64,000 bases of DNA. Source: Diprion similis. Its lineage: Eukaryota > Arthropoda > Insecta > Hymenoptera > Diprionidae. Both the position numbers and the translations under genes were made by a program. The notes under the pieces were generated by a model. It was not told where the DNA came from and made no database searches. It was given only the letters and a program-made list of their open reading frames with translations. The first letter of the stretch is position 1. Each line of letters opens with the position of its first letter. Location: NCBI RefSeq assembly GCF_021155765.1, contig NC_060114.1:19760501-19824500 (forward strand), in the 5' to 3' direction. This document shows positions 59,405-64,000 of the stretch, one piece after another.

Positions 59405-62400
59405 CTACGTCGAGCACTGAGCATAGGTCTGTGACTTGTGCTGAATGTCGTTCAAGTGTTTTTCCATTTGGCGCGTGAGGGACTCGACCTTCGACATGAG
59501 GTCAGTCAGGACTTCCTCGTTCTGTGCATAGGCTCCTTCCATTCCGTTGATGTCCTTAAATTTGGTCGTCGTGTCAGCAGCGAGCTCAGAAGCCCGTTGC
59601 AGAAGTAATTTCGACCTAGAAATTTTTCCCTGGCTCTTTTCGGCCTTGAGTCTCATCGCCTGATTCGCCACATCGAATTCTTCGACCAATTTTTCAGTCT
59701 TCATTCTCGTGTTCTCAGCCTCAACCGTGACGTCACCGATCTCTGAACCGATTTCCTTCGTCAATATGAAGTCATTTTTGACGATCTGAGTCTGAAGCTC
59801 GGTCAGACGCCTGTCCAAACCGAGAATTTCTTCAGTAGTGTTGTCAGCCTTTTCTGCAACCGCGTCGATCTCGATCAGAATATCGGTCAAATCATTCTGG
59901 GACAGGGATATGTATCGCTCGATCTCTTCTATGGCCGACTGAGCGTTTTCCGCAGCGATTTCCGCCTCCGTCAAAAAGACGACGATGTTTCCAGCCCGCG
60001 TACTCTGCGCGACAGCCGAATCCTTAGCCCTCATTGCCTCGTCTCGCAGAATTTCAGCGAGCTCCAAATCCTCCGCAGCATCCTCGAGGATCCTCTCAGA
60101 ATCCGTCAGCGAGCCGACGATGCTTGTTATGCTGTTAGCCAGGTCCTTGATCTCGTCTGGGTTCAACTTTATGTTTTTCGCCAGCACGTTTTCGGCCAAG
60201 TCTTTCACCATCGCTAGCGTCGGTTGTTCTTCGTTCAGGCTGTTGGCTATTCTGCTGTTGAGGTTTGCCAAATTTTTCGTGATTTCACTCGAGAAGTTGT
60301 AACTCTTGGATGCAGCGTTCAGCCCCAGTTGAGCAAGATGTTTCGCGGCCACAGCATCCTCCTTCATTTGCATCATCTAAACAGAAATCGATAGAAGACA
60401 TGAAAAATCAATCGAACAAACCCGAGCCAAAACTTAGAGCCTATACATGTGATTATTTTATTTCAATCATAATCAATCCGAATCAGCGGGGTGAGATTTT
60501 GAGCGTTAAGGAAAGGTTCAAACAAGCAGGTTCTACCCTACCTCTGAAGGGTTAAAGGAGGTTCTAAACAGATCCTACTTTGAGCCTAAACTTGGTAAAT
60601 CGATAAATTTTGAAAATTTTTAGCGTCGAAGTAGGATCTGATATTGCATTAAAATAGATCCCACTTTACTATCTTTGAACCCTACGTAGGAACTCATGTA
60701 CGGTTGTAATTAGGTGCTAAATTTCGACTCGGAAAGTCGAAGGAAAGTATGCGAAAACAATCTTACGTTCCTAAGCAACTGTTCGCTCTCGTCTTTGTGC
60801 TTCTTTATACCGGAAGCTCGCTGCTTGGCAAGATCCAAAGCTCTTTCTGCCTCCGTAACTGCACCGTCATCGCAGGAAAGGCCACCGCAAAAACTGCAGC
60901 CAGCACCTCCACATAGCTCGTCGCATTCGTTGACACTAGCTCCACAGATGGCCAGATTGAGGTCTGGAATCAGCTGGTTGAATTCGTCGAGTTCCCCTTT
61001 GAGTTTCTTCAGAGAATTATCGTTCTCATTAAGTTTGTCAGTGAAAGACTCTGACCGCTTGGCGAGCAAGTTTTCAGTATTCTTCTGGTATCTGTCAGCG
61101 TCCGCTAAAACGGCCGTTGAACTGCTGGCCAGCACTTCTGCCTGGTCTGATTGCGTCGCCATTTGGTGAGTTACATTCAGAGCACCGTAGACATCGGCCT
61201 CCTGCAAAACTGTAGCGTTCTCTTTGAGCTCAGTAGCAGCTTGGATTAAGCTCGCCGTTCGGTTTTTCATGTTTTGAAGAGCCACTTCACCGAGACTGAC
61301 CCGCTGACTGATGGATCCAATGTAGTTGTCGACTTCGTCGAGAATGGTGTCCGAGAACGAAACTGTATTGTTGAGCTCATTGGCAAAATCAACAAGCTCG
61401 AGAAGGTCCTCGGCTGTGACACTCGTCTTGTTGACGAGCTCTCGAACCTCCATCAGTACTTGGTCCATATTGTCAAATTCCTGACTATAAACACCGGCTG
61501 TTCCAACCTTCTGAATTTTCGATGCCGCATCTATGACGTCGTATGTTCTGTTGCTTAACCCACTCAGCGTCAGATCCCAGTTCTCAAAACATTCGCCACA
61601 CGGGGTACAGCTCGGAGCAACTCCAAGGTACCCGCGATCACAGTGGTCACACTTGACGCCTCCAATACCAGCGTGACAAATGCAGGCCCCAGTTTCTCTA
61701 TCACATTGTTGCGTGGATGATCCAATGAGGTTACAATCGCAGGGCAGACACTCGATGTTGGGATTGCCCCAGTAATTCGCCTCGCACTGGTTACACTGCC
61801 TTCCTCCAAAGCCAGAGCGACATTGGCAAGTTCCTTCAAACTCGTTACATTTTTCCGAGACGCTTCCAATCACGTCGCAATCGCACGGATCGCAGCCTTC
61901 TCCGCTGGCAATCCTCCAGTGGTTTTCCTCGCAGGTATCGCAGTACTGACCAATGACCTTAGGCAGACAGGGACATTGTCCATCGCGGTGATTGCAGGGA
62001 CCGTCGCGAAAGTTTGTGCCGAGAACGTTGCATCCGCACTCTTGGCAGTCCTGTTTCAACGCGTCACCGTAAAAACCGGGCTTGCAGATTTGGCAGTTTG
62101 GACCATCAGTGTCGTACAAACATTGGAGGCAGCGTCCGGTGTGCGGGTTGCAATTCCCTGGTTTCGACAGATCAGTGTTGTTGCTGCAGTCACAGGGCAC
62201 GCATCTTCCCGTTTGCACATCGGGACTACCGAAGTAGTTTTCAGCGCAAATGTCACACCTCGATCCGGCATATCCCTCGTAGCATTCGCACACCACGTCC
62301 AAGGTGACTGGGTCTAGAGAACACCTGTCAGCGAACGAATGACCCGAGTCCCACGTTCCCGGACAAGGACAAGGCCTGCATGGTATATCGACCCCGATTT

Positions 62401-64000
62401 GTGGGTCTCCGTAATATTTTTCGGCACATCTATCGCAGTGATGCCCGGTCGTGAAGTCCTGGCAGTTCTGGCAAGCCCCCGTTACCGAATCGCAGGTCTG
62501 GGCGTGACCGTTGCACTTGCACCGCTCGCAGTGTGGGAAGTTCCAAAAGCCAGGTTCACACTCGCCGCATGTTCTTCCATACGTGTTTGGTCTGCATTTG
62601 CATCGCCCTGTCTCAAAGTCGCAGAAATTATCCTCAGCACCGACGCTGTCACAGTCACACGGCACGCAACCAGCCGGACCAAAACCGTACGTCCCAGGAG
62701 CACAACGATCGCAACGTCGACCAACAACGTTTGGCTTGCACGGACACGATCCTCCGTATTGGTCACATAGTAGACTGTTGGATCCTGTAGGATTACACTC
62801 ACAGGCTGCAACAAACGTTCGACGGTTCAAACAGGAAAATGGATTGATAACATCTTTGCCTTACGTCCTTAACACTCACAGGGTGCTCCGTCGAAGATAT
62901 AATAACCAATGCTTTTGCGGTACTGCGCGCAAATGTCAACTTCGTTAGTTTCTCCGGTTGGGATAGCGTTGTAAAATATCTCGTCGCAATGTCGCCTCTC
63001 GAAGTCTTGTCTCCGCATTTCGCTGGGTGGAGAACCCGCGAAGAACGGAATACCTTCCACTTTGGGCATCAGGACGATCTGAAAATTATTATGCATGAAT
63101 TCCTCAAATATTTTTGCTACCGAATTCTCAAACTTGAAGCAGATAGTCAACACTTTCTTACAGAGTCAATCAGTATTGAAGCTGTCGAGCCGCCTTCACG
63201 GTCATACGAATTCTGGAATTGGAGGACGACAATGTAGTTTTTCCCTTTCTCAAGACACACCGACGGTATCGCAACAGCGCTCCGCGAGTTCACCGGAAGC
63301 TGAATATACAGTTCGTCGTCTTCCGGTTTCCAATTGGCACATGATCCTTCGGGGTCCACCTCGTCCTCTCGTTCGACAAAGATCTGCGCCTCTTCTAAAA
63401 TTCCCGGAAACTCGGACTCGTAACGTAAGACTATGTCGTATTCCATCGACTTTACTACATCGTCGATCGTGAACTCTAGCGTCGAACCTTCAAAGGCTCT
63501 TATAAAACCTGATCCTGTCCATGTACTGGGTCTACCATCACGATATGGTTCTCGGATAACGATTTGGCTTTTCTGTAAAATAAGTTCACATTCCAATCAC
63601 ACAATAAACAAACTTGGATCTGGAATAAACAACCAAACAACTGCGAAGAACTCACATTGGTTCTGCTTCGTTCTCCTTCGTAAACCAGATAATCTAGGGC
63701 AACTGTGTAATGGTTCTGCTCCGGTTCATTGCAAGTTCTGCCGTCGACGTGTGCCCTACATCTGCACTGGCCAGTTACCACGTCACACGAGTTATCATAA
63801 GCACCTCCGAGGTCACAATCGCACGGCTTGCAGCCTTCTCGGTCATCGGAGAGGCCCCAAAACTCTGGGTAGCACTGATCGCAATCGCGACCAGTTACGT
63901 ATGGCTTGCAAGTGCATTTCCCAGAGACCACGTCACACCCATGTGCATTAACCGTGCCGAGTGCGTGACAAGAGCAGGCTGTGAAAAGTTCAGAAAATGT
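59405..64000 (-). CDS. Second laminin subunit beta gene, 3' part (runs off the window)
   Basis: Paralogue of the neighbouring laminin beta gene. Five exons are visible: 63,978-63,656, 63,572-63,162, 63,078-62,880, 62,805-60,767 and 60,376-59,405. They encode about 1313 C-terminal residues; the signal peptide, LN domain and first LE repeats lie beyond the right edge. Present are late N-terminal LE repeats ([18 protein letters not shown]), domain IV ([21 protein letters not shown]), the second LE block (CDCDVIGSVSEKCNEF), and coiled coils with the alpha loop (CGGAGCSFCGGLSC). The terminus is QCST. Frame is open throughout and all cysteine-spacing landmarks remain, so it looks functional. Exon lengths are 323, 411, 199, 2039 and 972 against 326, 411, 196, 2039 and 972 in the other copy. 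Which copy is the true LanB1 orthologue is open. Confidence 0.95.
60546..60710. repeat. Small inverted repeats within a laminin intron
   Basis: CAGATCCTACTTTG at about 60,569 is mirrored by GAAGTAGGATCTG at about 60,628, with a related AGATCCCACTTTA just after. AAGGGTTAA lies at the left edge. This makes the last intron of the second laminin copy 390 bp, against 87 bp in the first. It is probably a small inserted element. Confidence 0.4.

Noticed and set aside
1-64000. CRISPR arrays, operons or bacterial insertion sequences
   Set aside because: Repeats present are microsatellites, satellite-like units and eukaryotic inverted-repeat elements; genes have spliceosomal introns.
1-64000. tRNA and rRNA genes
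   Set aside because: By eye I found no B-box (GGTTCGANTCC) with matching A-box and no rRNA-like stretch; a covariance-model scan would be needed to exclude them.

Overview
The window is nuclear DNA from an insect. Its genes are split by short GT-AG introns and include insect-typical families: a Wsck-type pseudokinase, a Moody/Tre1-type receptor and an insect group II-like mGluR. Several repeat types resemble those I associate with Hymenoptera, but that narrower placement is only a guess. No bacterial, organellar or viral genes were recognised. Gene models were built by hand from reading frame, splice signals and family resemblance, and none has been checked against transcripts.

Layout. Positions 1-16,789 hold no exon I can support: AT-rich DNA, microsatellites, an ATCGAT-rich cluster, two tracts of a ~115-120 bp repeat and a 129 bp inverted-repeat element. 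At 16,790-19,766 BORCS6 (minus) and a TMEM45/DUF716 membrane protein (plus) diverge from a shared ~570 bp promoter that carries a perfect palindromic NRF-1-type site. DBT, the E2 subunit of branched-chain ketoacid dehydrogenase (minus, 5 exons), ends tail-to-tail with TMEM45. The metabotropic glutamate receptor gene (minus, 4 coding exons) fills 26,267-30,577. A gene-poor 7.6 kb follows, with a 522 bp MITE-like element. Wsck (plus, 4 exons; WSC, FN3, TM and pseudokinase) lies at 38,217-41,125. A Moody/Tre1-like class A GPCR (minus, 3 exons) lies at 42,335-44,533.

The right 17 kb holds two laminin beta-chain genes in tandem, both minus strand. The first is complete (47,209-54,135, 9 coding exons, 1765 aa). 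The second (59,405 to the window edge) shows its last five exons. Three of these five exons are exactly the same length in both copies (411, 2039 and 972 nt) and all four comparable introns have the same position and phase, although the proteins have diverged considerably. A foldback element of 389 bp sits between them.

The genes do not form a pathway. They are neighbours with separate jobs: lysosome positioning (BORCS6), mitochondrial branched-chain amino acid breakdown (DBT), glutamate signalling (mGluR), cell-surface signalling (Wsck and the GPCR) and basement membrane (laminins). The most notable points are the laminin beta duplication, the loss of all three catalytic motifs in Wsck, the NRF-1 bidirectional promoter and several inverted-repeat elements.
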